Source of the DNA: Mycolicibacterium parafortuitum
Lineage (GTDB): Bacteria > Actinomycetota > Actinomycetes > Mycobacteriales > Mycobacteriaceae
NCBI RefSeq assembly: GCF_010725485.1
Contig: NZ_AP022598.1
Location: 3,162,001 to 3,226,000, forward strand
Direction: 5' to 3'
Length of the DNA stretch: 64,000 nucleotides
Shown: piece after piece, positions 52,432 through 61,291 of the stretch
Numbering within the stretch: the first letter of the stretch is position 1
How the letters are laid out: every line of letters starts with the position of its first letter
Made by a program: the position numbers and the translations under genes
Notes under the pieces: model-generated
Told to the model about the DNA's origin: nothing
Database searches by the model: none
What the model saw: only the letters and a program-made list of their open reading frames with translations

Positions 52432-53579
52432 TGCGGGAGACGGTGATCGTCGGCGCGGTGCGCACACCGGTCGGCAAGCGCAACGGCGGGCTGTCCGAGC
52501 AGCACGCGGCCGACCTGTCGGCGGTGGTGCTCAACGAACTCGTCGAGCGCGCCGCGGTCGACCCGGACATCATCGACGACGTGGTGTGGGGCTGCGTCTC
52601 CCAGGTCGGCGACCAGTCCAGCAACATCGGGCGCTACGCCGTGCTCGCCGCGGGCTGGCCCGAACACATCCCGGGCACCACGGTGAACCGGGCGTGTGGT
52701 TCCAGCCAGCAGGCTCTCGACTTCGCGGTGCACGCCGTGATGTCAGGGCAGCAGGACATGGTCGTCGCCGGGGGAGTGGAGGTGATGAGCCGGGTGCCGC
52801 TGGGCTCCGCACGCGCCACCGGAATGCCGTACGGTCCGAAAGTGCTTGCCCGCTATGACGATTTCTCGTTCAACCAGGGCATCTCCGCGGAGATGATCTC
52901 GCAGAAGTGGGGCTTCTCCCGGACCCGCCTCGACGAGTACTCCGCGCAGTCGCATGAGCGTGCCGCCGCCGCGCAGGACGCCGGCGCGTTCAAGGACCAG
53001 ATCGTGCCGGTGTTCACCGAGAGCGGAAGCGTTGTCACCGACGACGAGGGCATCCGGCGGGGAACGACGGTGGAGAAGCTGGCGGGACTGAAGCCGGCGT
53101 TCACCGAGGACGGTGTGATCCACGCGGGCAATTCGTCGCAGATCTCCGACGGTGCCGCCGCACTGCTGGTGACCACCGCCGAGAACGCGGTGAATCTCGG
53201 GCTGACCCCGCTGGTGCGCTACCGAGCAGGCGCGGTGACCGGCGCGGATCCGAAACTCATGCTGACCGGCCCGATCCCGGCCACCGAGAAGGTGTTGCAC
53301 AACGCCGGCGTGACGCTCGACGAGGTCGGCGTCTACGAGGTCAACGAGGCGTTCGCGCCGGTGCCGCTGGCCTGGCTGGCCGACACCGGCGCCGACGAGG
53401 CCAAACTCAACCCGCTCGGCGGGGCGATCGCGCTCGGCCATCCGTTGGGCGCGTCCGGCGCCGTGCTGATGACCCGGATGATCCATCACATGCGCGACAA
53501 CGGGATCCGCTACGGACTGCAGACCATGTGCGAGGGCGGCGGCACCGCCAACGCGACACTCGTCGAACTCGTCAAGTAG
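52431..53579 (+). CDS. acetyl-CoA acyltransferase (thiolase)
   Basis: The 382-residue thiolase has all catalytic blocks: VNRACGSSQQA (nucleophilic Cys), NEAFAPVPLAW, GGAIALGHPLGASGA (His) and MCEGGGTANA (second Cys). It cleaves 3-ketoacyl-CoA to acetyl- or propionyl-CoA. It is coupled to the hydratase upstream and is followed 14 bp later by another acyl-CoA dehydrogenase. Confidence 0.92.
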   Translation: MRETVIVGAVRTPVGKRNGGLSEQHAADLSAVVLNELVERAAVDPDIIDDVVWGCVSQVGDQSSNIGRYAVLAAGWPEHIPGTTVNRACGSSQQALDFAVHAVMSGQQDMVVAGGVEVMSRVPLGSARATGMPYGPKVLARYDDFSFNQGISAEMISQKWGFSRTRLDEYSAQSHERAAAAQDAGAFKDQIVPVFTESGSVVTDDEGIRRGTTVEKLAGLKPAFTEDGVIHAGNSSQISDGAAALLVTTAENAVNLGLTPLVRYRAGAVTGADPKLMLTGPIPATEKVLHNAGVTLDEVGVYEVNEAFAPVPLAWLADTGADEAKLNPLGGAIALGHPLGASGAVLMTRMIHHMRDNGIRYGLQTMCEGGGTANATLVELVK

Positions 53580-53593
53580 CTGGAGGGCGCTGC

Positions 53594-54742
53594 GTGCGTA
53601 GAGATCTGTTCACCGAGGACCACGAGGCGTTCCGCGAGCTCGCCCGCGACTTCGTCGACAAGGAGGTCGTGCCGCACTATCCGGAGTGGGAGAAGGGCGG
53701 CCGGATGCCCCGTGAGGTCTTCGAGCGGATGGGTGACCTCGGGATCCTCGGTATCGCTATCCCGGAGGAGTACGGCGGCGGAGGCCAACCGGACTATCGC
53801 TACAACGTGGTGCTGCAGGAGGAGGCCGCCCGCGCGCTGGTCACGTTGTCGACCGTGCGCACTCAGCTCGAAGTGATCCTGCCGTACTTCCTGCACTACG
53901 CGAACCCCGAGCAGCGGCAACGCTGGTTCCCGGGGTTGGCGTCCGGCAAGCTGCTCACCGCGATCGCGATGACCGAGCCAGGTACCGGCTCCGACCTCGC
54001 GGGGATGCGGACCACCGCGGTGCGTGACGGTGACGACTTCATCGTCAACGGCGCCAAGACCTTCATCACCGGCGGCATGCAGGCCGACCTGGTCATCGTG
54101 GTCGCGCGGACGTCCACCGATCCGGACAACCGGCGCAAAGGCCTGACCCTGCTCGTTGTCGAGGACGGCATGGCGGGGTTCACCCGCGGCCGTGAACTGG
54201 AGAAGATGGGCTGCAAGGTGCAGGACACCGCGGAGCTGTCGTTCGTCGACGTCCGCGTGCCCGCGGCCAACGTGCTCGGCGAGGTGGATGAGGCGTTCGG
54301 CTATCTGGGCCACAACCTCGCCCAGGAGCGGCTCACCGTCGCGGTGGGATCGGTGGCGCAGGCGCGCTCGGCGATCGGTGCCGCGATCGAATACACGCAG
54401 AGCCGCAAGGCATTCGGCACCCCGGTGGCGTCGTTTCAAAACACGAAGTTCGAGCTGGCGGCGTGCTCGACGGAGGTCGAGGCGGCCCAGGCGATGCTGG
54501 ACCGGGCCATCTCACTGCACGTCGAGGGCGAGCTCTCGGGCGCCGACGCGGCCAGGACCAAACTGTTCTGCACCGAGATGCAGCAGCGCGTGGTGGACCG
54601 TTGTCTGCAGTTGTTCGGCGGCTACGGCTACATGATGGAGTATCCGATCGCCCGGCTGTACACGGATGCGCGGGTGGCCCGGATCTATGCCGGCACCAGT
54701 GAGGTGATGAAGGTGATGATCGCCAAGTCGCTTGGCCTGTAA
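53594..54742 (+). CDS. acyl-CoA dehydrogenase
   Basis: The 382-residue dehydrogenase has AIAMTEPGTGSDLAGM, VNGAKTFITGG, ERLTVAVGSVAQA and LFGGYGYMMEYPIARLYTDARVARIYAGTSEVMKVMIAK, the intact C-terminal signature with a Glu (YMMEYP) at the usual position. GTG 53594 is preceded by TGGAGGG. It is the last gene of the rightward operon that began at 47794. Confidence 0.9.
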   Translation: MRRDLFTEDHEAFRELARDFVDKEVVPHYPEWEKGGRMPREVFERMGDLGILGIAIPEEYGGGGQPDYRYNVVLQEEAARALVTLSTVRTQLEVILPYFLHYANPEQRQRWFPGLASGKLLTAIAMTEPGTGSDLAGMRTTAVRDGDDFIVNGAKTFITGGMQADLVIVVARTSTDPDNRRKGLTLLVVEDGMAGFTRGRELEKMGCKVQDTAELSFVDVRVPAANVLGEVDEAFGYLGHNLAQERLTVAVGSVAQARSAIGAAIEYTQSRKAFGTPVASFQNTKFELAACSTEVEAAQAMLDRAISLHVEGELSGADAARTKLFCTEMQQRVVDRCLQLFGGYGYMMEYPIARLYTDARVARIYAGTSEVMKVMIAKSLGL

Positions 54743-54839
54743 CGGAGATTTGGCCTGACAAATGCGCTGACCTGCTCCTGGCCCGCACTGTGACTGCTGT
54801 CTAAACCCGATTTCGGTGAGACCCTTGTCACACGCGCCA

Positions 54840-54871
54840 AACCTACCTACTGTGTGTTCACTAGGTTGGTT
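54840..54871. promoter_or_regulatory. candidate TetR operator (inverted repeat)
   Basis: AACCTACCT (54840-54848) and AGGTTGGTT (54863-54871) form an 8/9 inverted repeat spanning 32 bp, with an inner perfect ACCTA...TAGGT. The right arm ends 17 bp before the GTG of the TetR gene at 54889, suggesting autoregulation. The motif is unrelated to GAGAAT. Confidence 0.5.
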
Positions 54872-54888
54872 AAGCCCCGAGGAGACGA

Positions 54889-55530
54889 GTGTCAGCCCCC
54901 GATCCCGCCGGGCCTGATCTGGAGACCCCCAGAAGGCCGTATGCGGCGCTGTTCGCCAAAGGTGAGGACCGCAGACAGCGGATTCTCGCGGTGGCCGAAC
55001 GGCTGCTGGCGCGCAACGGGTGGCGCAACACCTCTCTGGCGCAGATCGCCAGGGAGGCCGGCGTCACCCCGGCCGGGCTGTTGCACCACTTCGAGTCCAA
55101 GGAGCAACTCCTCAACGCCGTGCTCGATGCGCGCGACCTCGACGACGACGAGCACGCCGACCGATCCGGGGATCTGATCACCGAGTTGAGCAGGGTGCCC
55201 AAGCGATTCGAGCGCGCCCCCGAACTGGTCGGCACCTTCATGGTGCTGCTCGCCGAAAACCTGTCACCCGACGCGCCGTTGCACGACCGGCTGCACAAGC
55301 GCTACCGCGCGGCCGCCGAGATCATCAGGGACCTGATCGCGCGCGGCCAGGAACAAGGGCAGTACCGCACGGACTTCGACGCGGCCACCAAGGCCACGGA
55401 GATTCTCGCCTTCATCAACGGAATGGAGATCCAATGGTTGCTCGATCCTTCAATCCCGCTGACCGAGGTTTACCAGGGGTACGCGGAGTCGCTGGCCCGC
55501 GATCTGGCTCCGCGGAGCAGCCGGACATGA
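54889..55530 (+). CDS. TetR-family regulator
   Basis: The 213-residue regulator has the HTH ILAVAERLLARNGWRNTSLAQIAREAGVTPAGLLHHFESK and a helical C-terminal domain. GTG 54889 is preceded by GAGGAGA. It overlaps the following unknown gene by 4 bp (ATGA). It lies between the beta-oxidation operon and the leftward kinase operon and probably controls its own promoter through the 54840 repeat. Confidence 0.85.
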   Translation: MSAPDPAGPDLETPRRPYAALFAKGEDRRQRILAVAERLLARNGWRNTSLAQIAREAGVTPAGLLHHFESKEQLLNAVLDARDLDDDEHADRSGDLITELSRVPKRFERAPELVGTFMVLLAENLSPDAPLHDRLHKRYRAAAEIIRDLIARGQEQGQYRTDFDAATKATEILAFINGMEIQWLLDPSIPLTEVYQGYAESLARDLAPRSSRT

Positions 55531-56030
55531 GGTACCGGCTCGACGTCGTCTCGCCGACCGTGCTCGATGCGGTCCAGTACGCGGGCGGCTGGATCTACGA
55601 CCGCGTGATGGCCGGGTGGGATGTCTGCGTTCTGGTCGACCGGCACGAGGATGTGCGCCCGCTGGAGATCCTCGGTGCGCAAACCCTGGAGCTCGAGTCG
55701 GTGCTGGAGTCCTGGGAGCAGCGGCCGCATCCGCAGACCGTGGCCGTGGCGGCCGATCTGTTCGGCCGTGACGACCGTGTCCGCCGCGGCGTGCTCGGCG
55801 CGCTGGAGCAGGGTGCCACCGAGGTCACGTTGTGGGGTGGCTCGGTGCCGTCGGAGCTGAACAGCAGCGTCGAATCGGTCGAGCACCGGCTCAGCGCCGC
55901 GGCCCGCGCGTTCAAGGCGCAGGCGCTCAAGGCGGCCGTGGACGCCTCGGCGGATACGATCGAACGCACCGAGACGTTCTGTAGCGGGACCATGGTCTCG
56001 GTCGCCGCGGACCTGGTGCCCGCCAGCTGA
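55527..56030 (+). CDS. uncharacterised protein coupled to TetR
   Basis: The 167-residue soluble protein starts YRLDVVSPTVLDAVQYAGGWIYDRVMAGWDV. A Rossmann-like alternation (VCVLVD, EILGAQTLELES, TVAVAADLF, GATEVTLWG) is followed by a helical Ala-rich C-terminus. No membrane segment or known catalytic motif is seen. The ATG overlaps the TetR stop, implying a shared function. I do not recognise the family. The large in-frame upstream extension lies over the TetR gene and is not used. Confidence 0.72.
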   Translation: MRYRLDVVSPTVLDAVQYAGGWIYDRVMAGWDVCVLVDRHEDVRPLEILGAQTLELESVLESWEQRPHPQTVAVAADLFGRDDRVRRGVLGALEQGATEVTLWGGSVPSELNSSVESVEHRLSAAARAFKAQALKAAVDASADTIERTETFCSGTMVSVAADLVPAS

Positions 56031-56033
56031 CCG

Positions 56034-56999
56034 TCAGCTCAGGTCGATGACGACCTTGCCGACCGCGCGGCCGTCACCGACGTGACGCAGCGCCGCTGCG
56101 GTGTCGTCGAGGGGGTACATCGCGCCGATGTGCGGGGCGGCGCGACCGGCAACCAGCAGCTCCCGTAGTTCGGCCTCGTTGCGGGTGAACTCATCGGCCG
56201 GGATGTCCTGGAACTGGAACCCCAGCACGTGAATCCCCTTGATCAGCACCAGGTTCAGCGGGATCTTTGGGATGGTCCCAGATGCGAAACCGACCGTGAC
56301 GAACCGCCCGCCCCGGCGCAGCGAGCGCAATGCCGGCTCGCTGAGATCGCCCCCGACGGGATCGAGCACGACGTCGGCGCCGCCAGGGACACAACCCCGC
56401 AGCGCCCCGCGCAGGTCACCGACACGGTGATCGACGAGGTTCTGCGCGCCGTGCTCTGCTGCCGCAGCCAGCTTTTCGGCAGACGATGCCACCGCGGTGA
56501 CGCGCGCGCCCAGCGCGGTGCCGAGTTGCACCGCGGCAAGCCCGACACCTCCACCCGCACCGAGGACCACGAGTTCGTCACCTTCTGAAAGCCTCGCCAC
56601 CGAACGCAGCGAGTGGTAGGCCGTGCGGTGGGCGACCCCGAATGCCGCCGCCGTGCGTACGTCGATCCCGTCCGGGAGGTGGGCCAGCATCGTCGCGTCG
56701 ACGGCGACGCGCTGCGCGAACGCGCCGACCATCCCCGTTCCGGTGACCCGGTCACCGACCGCGAAATCGGTTACGCCGGAACCGGTGTCGGTGACGACGC
56801 CGGCGAACTCGCTGCCCGGCACGAACGGCACCGGCACGCTGACCTGATAGGAGTCCGCCACCAGCAGCACATCCGGATAGTTGACCGCCGCCGCGGCCAC
56901 CGCCACGACGACCTGCCCTGATCCGGCCACCGGGTCCGGCACCTCCTCGACCCGCACGACCTCGGGCGGGCCGTACTGCGGGCACACCGCGGCACGCAC
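56034..56999 (-). CDS. NADPH:quinone oxidoreductase-type MDR protein
   Basis: The 321-residue zinc-free medium-chain reductase has VNYPDVLLVADSYQ, PGSEFAGVV, VLGAGGGVGLAAVQLG (NADPH-binding GxGxxG) and VLDPVGG. It reduces quinones or enones with NADPH. It is the last gene of a leftward operon with an APH-like kinase, an acyl-CoA dehydrogenase and TetR, and starts 7 bp after the kinase stop. Confidence 0.88.
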   Translation of the reverse strand: MRAAVCPQYGPPEVVRVEEVPDPVAGSGQVVVAVAAAAVNYPDVLLVADSYQVSVPVPFVPGSEFAGVVTDTGSGVTDFAVGDRVTGTGMVGAFAQRVAVDATMLAHLPDGIDVRTAAAFGVAHRTAYHSLRSVARLSEGDELVVLGAGGGVGLAAVQLGTALGARVTAVASSAEKLAAAAEHGAQNLVDHRVGDLRGALRGCVPGGADVVLDPVGGDLSEPALRSLRRGGRFVTVGFASGTIPKIPLNLVLIKGIHVLGFQFQDIPADEFTRNEAELRELLVAGRAAPHIGAMYPLDDTAAALRHVGDGRAVGKVVIDLS

Positions 57000-57006
57000 C
57001 GGCGAC

Positions 57007-58035
57007 TCAGCCCCGGTAATCCGTGGACTCGGCCAGATCAGCCGCCGAGGCCATCAGGCTGGTGATCACCGGGCCGTACGCCAACAGCTTCTCGTCGTCG
57101 CCCGCGCGCTGAAAACCCTGCTCCAGCACGATGGCCAACTTCCATTTCGCCAGCACCAGGTAGTAGTCGAGGTCGTCGACCTGCCGCCCGGACACCTGCG
57201 CGTAGTGCGCCACAACGTCGTCGCGCGACGGCATCCCGCGCATGTCGACGTATCCCATCTCCGACGGCGCAGGGTTGGCGGTGTCCTCCGGCCAGGACTG
57301 CACCATCCAGCCCAGGTCCAGCTTCGGATCGCCGACCGTGCCCATCTCCCAATCCACGATCGCGGCCATCCGGGCGGGCGCCCCGTGGTGATACATCACA
57401 TTGGCGAACTGGTAGTCGCCGTGCATCAACCCCGGGAAGAAGTCGAGCGGTTTGTGGGCCCGCAACCACGCCGTCGCGGTGTCGAGGCCGGGCAGGTCAC
57501 GCTTCTTGATGCGCTCGAGGAAGCCGATCCAGCGGTCCACCTGGCGCTCGTGGAAGCCGTCCGGACGGCCCAGGTCGTGCAACCCCCTGGCGCGCCAGTC
57601 CACCTTTGACAGCAGCGCGATGCCTTCGGCCAGTTGGTAACTCAGCTCCGGACGGGTGGACGCATCGCTGTGGAACGGTTCCGGCCAGACCCCGTGGGTG
57701 TCCATCGGGGACCAGCCGTCGACGAAGCCCATCAGGTAGAACGGGCGGCCCAGCACCGACGGGTCGTCGCACACCCCGACCGCCGCGGTGTGGGGCACAT
57801 CGGTGCCGTCGAGCGCCTCGATGATGCGCCACTCCCGCAGGATGCCCTTGTCGCGGTCCGGCGGCGCGCCGGGCGGCGGCATCCGCAGGACGCACCGGTG
57901 TTCTCCGCGCACCACCTCGAAGATGATGTTCTGGGTACCACCGGACAGGAAGCGGGTGGTCAGCGGCTCGCCTTTGCCGGGAAGGCCGGTGCCGTCCATC
58001 CAGTCGGCGAGCCGGGTGGTGTCGATCTCGCTCAC
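57007..58035 (-). CDS. APH-fold kinase (ACAD10/11 kinase-domain/LvaA-like)
   Basis: The 342-residue protein has the nucleotide lobe FLSGGTQNIIFEV...CVLRMPPPG, the catalytic loop LMHGDYQFANVMYH and metal-binding IVDWEMGTVGDPKLDLGW. The same arrangement occurs in the kinase domain of ACAD10/ACAD11 and in P. putida LvaA, which phosphorylate 4-hydroxyacyl-CoAs. The GTG at 58035 overlaps the stop of an ACAD10/11-like dehydrogenase (GTGA), reproducing as two genes what is one protein in animals. Confidence 0.85.
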   Translation of the reverse strand: MSEIDTTRLADWMDGTGLPGKGEPLTTRFLSGGTQNIIFEVVRGEHRCVLRMPPPGAPPDRDKGILREWRIIEALDGTDVPHTAAVGVCDDPSVLGRPFYLMGFVDGWSPMDTHGVWPEPFHSDASTRPELSYQLAEGIALLSKVDWRARGLHDLGRPDGFHERQVDRWIGFLERIKKRDLPGLDTATAWLRAHKPLDFFPGLMHGDYQFANVMYHHGAPARMAAIVDWEMGTVGDPKLDLGWMVQSWPEDTANPAPSEMGYVDMRGMPSRDDVVAHYAQVSGRQVDDLDYYLVLAKWKLAIVLEQGFQRAGDDEKLLAYGPVITSLMASAADLAESTDYRG

Positions 58036-59330
58036 AGGTTGCCCACCTCGTGTTCGAGGAAGTCGGCGTATTTGGTCAGTGCCGCTTCGCGTTTGGCCGG
58101 GATCCACTCCGACGGCCAGGTGCCTTCGGCCGGTCGGTAGTCACGCAGTACCTGCTTGGCGACGGTGGTCTTGTGCACCTCGGTGGGCCCGTCGGCCAGG
58201 CCCATCACCGCCGCCCCGGTCACCATCCCGAGGAACGGCACCTCGTTGGTCACCCCGAGCGCGCCGTGCACCTGCATTGCCCGCCAGGCGATGTCGTGCA
58301 GCACGGTCGGCATCACGACTTTGACCGCGGCGATGTCTTTGCGGACCAACTTGTAGTCGTTGTACTTGTCGATCTCCCACGCGGTGTAGAGCACCATCAG
58401 CCTGAACTGCAACAGTTGGGCGTAGGAGTCGGCGATGTAACCCTGCACGAACTGCTTGTCCGAGAGCCTGCTGCCCTGCGTCTCGCGGCTCAGCGCGCGC
58501 TCACACATCATGTCGAGGGCCTTGCGGGACAGGCCGATCGTGCGCATCGCGTGGTGGATGCGGCCGCCGCCGAGGCGGGTCTGCGCGATCACGAATGCCT
58601 GCCCCTCGCCCCCGAGCAGCGCTTCGGCGGGCACCCGCACGTTGTCGTAGTGGATCAGTGCGTGCGAGCCCTGATCGGAGTGCTCGCCGTACAGGCCGAT
58701 GTTGCGCTCGATCTTCACCCCGGGGGTGTCGGTCGGTACCAGGAACATCGACATGCCCTGGTAGGCGCTGACGTCCGGGTTGGTCACCACCATCACGATC
58801 AGGAACGACGCGGTCGCGGCGTTGGAGGAGAAGAACTTCCAGCCGTTTATCACCCAGTCGTCGCCGTCGCGCACCGCGCGGGTGGTGAACATCGTCGGAT
58901 CCGCGCCGGCGTGCGGTTCGGTCATCGAGTAGCAAGAGAACAGCTCTCCATCGAGCAGAGGGCGCAGGTATTTCTGCTTCTGCTCCTCGGTGCCGTAGTG
59001 CGCGATGATCTCGGCGTTTCCGGTATCGGGTGCCTGGCAGCCGAAGATGATGGGCGCCCACTGCGAGCGGCCGAGGATCTCGTTGAGCAGGGCCAGCTTC
59101 AACTGGCCATACCCCTGCCCGCCGAGGTCGGCGCCGAGATGGGTCGCCCACAGCCCGCGGCGGCGCACCTCCTCCTTGAGCGGATCGATGGCCTGGCGCC
59201 GCTTGCCCTCCAGAGGGACGAACTGTTGATGAGGAAAAGCCAGATCGAGCGGTTCGATCTCCTCTCGGACGAACTCGTCGGCCCAGTCGAGCACCTTCTG
59301 GTACTCGGGGTCGGTTTCGAAATCCCACAT
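58032..59330 (-). CDS. acyl-CoA dehydrogenase, ACAD10/11-like
   Basis: The 432-residue dehydrogenase starts WDFETDPEYQKVLDWADEF and has SMTEPHAGADPTMF, VINGWKFFSSNA, LGGGRIHHAMRTIGLS and DGPTEVHKTTVAKQVLRDY. The RIHHxMRTIG and GP(T/D)EVH stretches are characteristic of the ACAD10/11 branch, in which the flavoprotein eliminates phosphate from a 4-phosphoacyl-CoA. The coupled kinase gene supports this. The TetR gene ends 20 bp upstream. Confidence 0.87.
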   Translation of the reverse strand: MWDFETDPEYQKVLDWADEFVREEIEPLDLAFPHQQFVPLEGKRRQAIDPLKEEVRRRGLWATHLGADLGGQGYGQLKLALLNEILGRSQWAPIIFGCQAPDTGNAEIIAHYGTEEQKQKYLRPLLDGELFSCYSMTEPHAGADPTMFTTRAVRDGDDWVINGWKFFSSNAATASFLIVMVVTNPDVSAYQGMSMFLVPTDTPGVKIERNIGLYGEHSDQGSHALIHYDNVRVPAEALLGGEGQAFVIAQTRLGGGRIHHAMRTIGLSRKALDMMCERALSRETQGSRLSDKQFVQGYIADSYAQLLQFRLMVLYTAWEIDKYNDYKLVRKDIAAVKVVMPTVLHDIAWRAMQVHGALGVTNEVPFLGMVTGAAVMGLADGPTEVHKTTVAKQVLRDYRPAEGTWPSEWIPAKREAALTKYADFLEHEVGNL

Positions 59331-59350
59331 AGCGGCCTCCTTGCCGGCGA

Positions 59351-60001
59351 TCAGGGTGTGTGGAGGTATCCGTTGACGAGCGCGCGGATGTCGGAGGTGA
59401 CGACCTCCGCGAACGACCGTGTGCCGAATGCGCCCGCGGCCCAGTGCCGGGCGCCCTCGCTGACCATCGTCTGGGCGAGGTACGCGGCGTGCGTGACGTC
59501 GACGTGCGCGGGCAGTTTGCCGTCGGCCTTGGCGCGGGTGAACAACTCGGTGAACATATCGGCCTCGGTGTCCGGGGGGCTGCCGTCGGCGAGGATCCGG
59601 TGTTCGTGTCGGTATCCCTCGAGGATGGTCTCGATGATGAGCTCACGGGGGTTGCGCGCCATCGACTGCTCGAAGGCCGTCAACGCCGCAGCGACCACGG
59701 AGTCGATCTCGTACGGCTTCTTCAGCAGCGCATGGATGCGTCGTTGCGCCGCCTGGGTGGACAGCACGCCGACTTCGAACAGCACATCCTCTTTGCGGGG
59801 AAAGTAGAAATAGAACAGGGCTTTCGACACGCCGGCGGCAGTGCAGATATCGGCAACGGTGGTGGTCGCGTAGCCCTTGGTCCGCCACAGCGCCATCGCG
59901 GCCTGGACGAGCAGGCGTTTGGTCTCGCGGGACCGGGCGCGCTGGAAGGATGCCCGCCGCTGACCCCGGTCTGGAGTCGTCGCGTCGGCGGTGCTGGGCA
60001 T
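59351..60001 (-). CDS. TetR-family regulator
   Basis: The 216-residue regulator has a basic N-terminal arm (RGQRRASFQRARSRETKR) and HTH LLVQAAMALWRTKGYATTTVADICTAAGVSKALFYFYFPRK. It heads the leftward operon of dehydrogenase, kinase and quinone reductase and probably represses it. Confidence 0.87.
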   Translation of the reverse strand: MPSTADATTPDRGQRRASFQRARSRETKRLLVQAAMALWRTKGYATTTVADICTAAGVSKALFYFYFPRKEDVLFEVGVLSTQAAQRRIHALLKKPYEIDSVVAAALTAFEQSMARNPRELIIETILEGYRHEHRILADGSPPDTEADMFTELFTRAKADGKLPAHVDVTHAAYLAQTMVSEGARHWAAGAFGTRSFAEVVTSDIRALVNGYLHTP

Positions 60002-60036
60002 ATCGGCACGCTAACAGAGAGATTCGCCGAAGAGAA

Positions 60037-60057
60037 TAGTTGACCGATGTCTAACTA
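60037..60057. promoter_or_regulatory. possible operator upstream of TetR
   Basis: TAGTTGACCGATGTCTAACTA has 5-bp terminal inverted arms and an inner GTTGAC/GTCTAAC near-dyad, 36 bp upstream of the TetR start. The symmetry is weak, and assignment rests mainly on position. Confidence 0.3.
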
Positions 60058-60089
60058 CCGAACCGCGGACCGTTCGGCACAATGGGAGG

Positions 60090-60275
60090 ATGGGTGCGCT
60101 GAGAATCGCCGCGCTGGCATTCGCCGTCCTGGCGCTCGTCGCGGGTGGGTTGCAGCTGGCCGCGTACTTTTCGGGCGCGTTCGCCCGGCACCTGATTCTC
60201 GGGGTGTTCGCCTGTGCCGTCGGCGTGTCGGTGGGGGCTGCCACCGTCGCGTCGATGTGGCGGTCGCGCCGCTGA
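60090..60275 (+). CDS. small two-helix membrane protein
   Basis: The 61-residue protein has two hydrophobic segments (about residues 5-27 and 34-55) separated by FSGAFARH and ending in the basic tail MWRSRR, so both ends are probably cytoplasmic. GGGAGG directly abuts the ATG, which is unusually close spacing and lowers confidence in the start. It is divergent from the TetR gene. Family and function are not recognised. Confidence 0.55.
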   Translation: MGALRIAALAFAVLALVAGGLQLAAYFSGAFARHLILGVFACAVGVSVGAATVASMWRSRR

Positions 60276-60299
60276 ACGGATCCCGCGTCAGAACCCGCG

Positions 60300-61253
60300 T
60301 TAGAACTCGGAGGCGACGGAGGCGAGGAAGTCTGCGGTGCGCAGCCGGGACCGGCGCCGCTGTTCATCATCCTCGCCCAGCGGGATGACGCGCGCGGCCA
60401 GGTCGGTGACACCGGCGTCGCGGTAGGACCGCAGACGCGCGAGCACGGCGGATTCGTCGCCGGCAGCCATCGTGTCGCCGACGTCCTCGGCGTCGCCGTG
60501 TTCGAGCAACGCGACATAGCTCGGGGAGAAGTGGGCATGGCCGAGTACCTCACTGGCGTAGCCGCGCGCCGCGTCGACGTCGCGCGGGTGACACAGCGCC
60601 ACCGGCACGCCCGCCACGATGCGCGGCTGCGGACGGCCTGCGCTGTGTGCGGCGCTCGCCAGTCGCGGTGCGATGTGCTCTGCGATCGCGCGTTCGTCGG
60701 CCATCCACAACACGGTGCCGTCGGCGCGCTCGCCGGCGAGGCGCAGCATCGCCGGTCCCAGTGCGGCGAGCAGGACCGCGGGTGCGTCGTCGGCGACATC
60801 CACCGGGCTGTGCACCTGGAAGCGGTCGTTGTCGACGTCGACCTGGCCGGGTCCGGCGAAGGCCGCGTCGAGCACGTCGAGGTAGTCGCGGAGCAGTTGG
60901 ATCGGGCGCTGGTAGTCGAGACCCAACTGGCCGTTGATGATCCACTCGTGAGAAAGCCCGAGGCCGAGCGTGAAACGGCCGCTGCACGCGGTGTTGGTGG
61001 TCAGCGCCTGCTGCGCGAGGATCAGAGGATGGCGTGTCTGGACAGGGACCACCGCCGTGCCGATCTCGATGGTGGAGGTGGACGCTCCGAGCAGCGCCAT
61101 CGCCGTCATCGCGTCCAGGTAGCCCGGTACCTGCGGGAACCAGAACGAGGAGAATCCCGACGTCTCGGCCGCTCCTCCGTCGGCGACGACTCCGGAGAGC
61201 CGCTCGGCGCGCGATCGTTCCTTGTCCGAGCCGACCATCAGGCCGATACGCAT
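60300..61253 (-). CDS. LLM-class oxidoreductase, F420-type
   Basis: The 317-residue TIM-barrel oxidoreductase starts MRIGLMVGSDKERS and has FSSFWFPQVPGYLDAMTAMALLG, EIGTAVVPVQTRHPLILAQQALT and FTLGLGLSHEWII, close to mycobacterial F420-dependent reductase/dehydrogenase families. GAAGGAG precedes the ATG. It lies 38 bp after the VWA gene on the same strand. It could be a client or simply a downstream neighbour of the MoxR/VWA pair. Confidence 0.83.
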   Translation of the reverse strand: MRIGLMVGSDKERSRAERLSGVVADGGAAETSGFSSFWFPQVPGYLDAMTAMALLGASTSTIEIGTAVVPVQTRHPLILAQQALTTNTACSGRFTLGLGLSHEWIINGQLGLDYQRPIQLLRDYLDVLDAAFAGPGQVDVDNDRFQVHSPVDVADDAPAVLLAALGPAMLRLAGERADGTVLWMADERAIAEHIAPRLASAAHSAGRPQPRIVAGVPVALCHPRDVDAARGYASEVLGHAHFSPSYVALLEHGDAEDVGDTMAAGDESAVLARLRSYRDAGVTDLAARVIPLGEDDEQRRRSRLRTADFLASVASEF

Positions 61254-61291
61254 GGTGCTCCTTCGTCAGGCCCCGGCCCGCGCGATATCAA

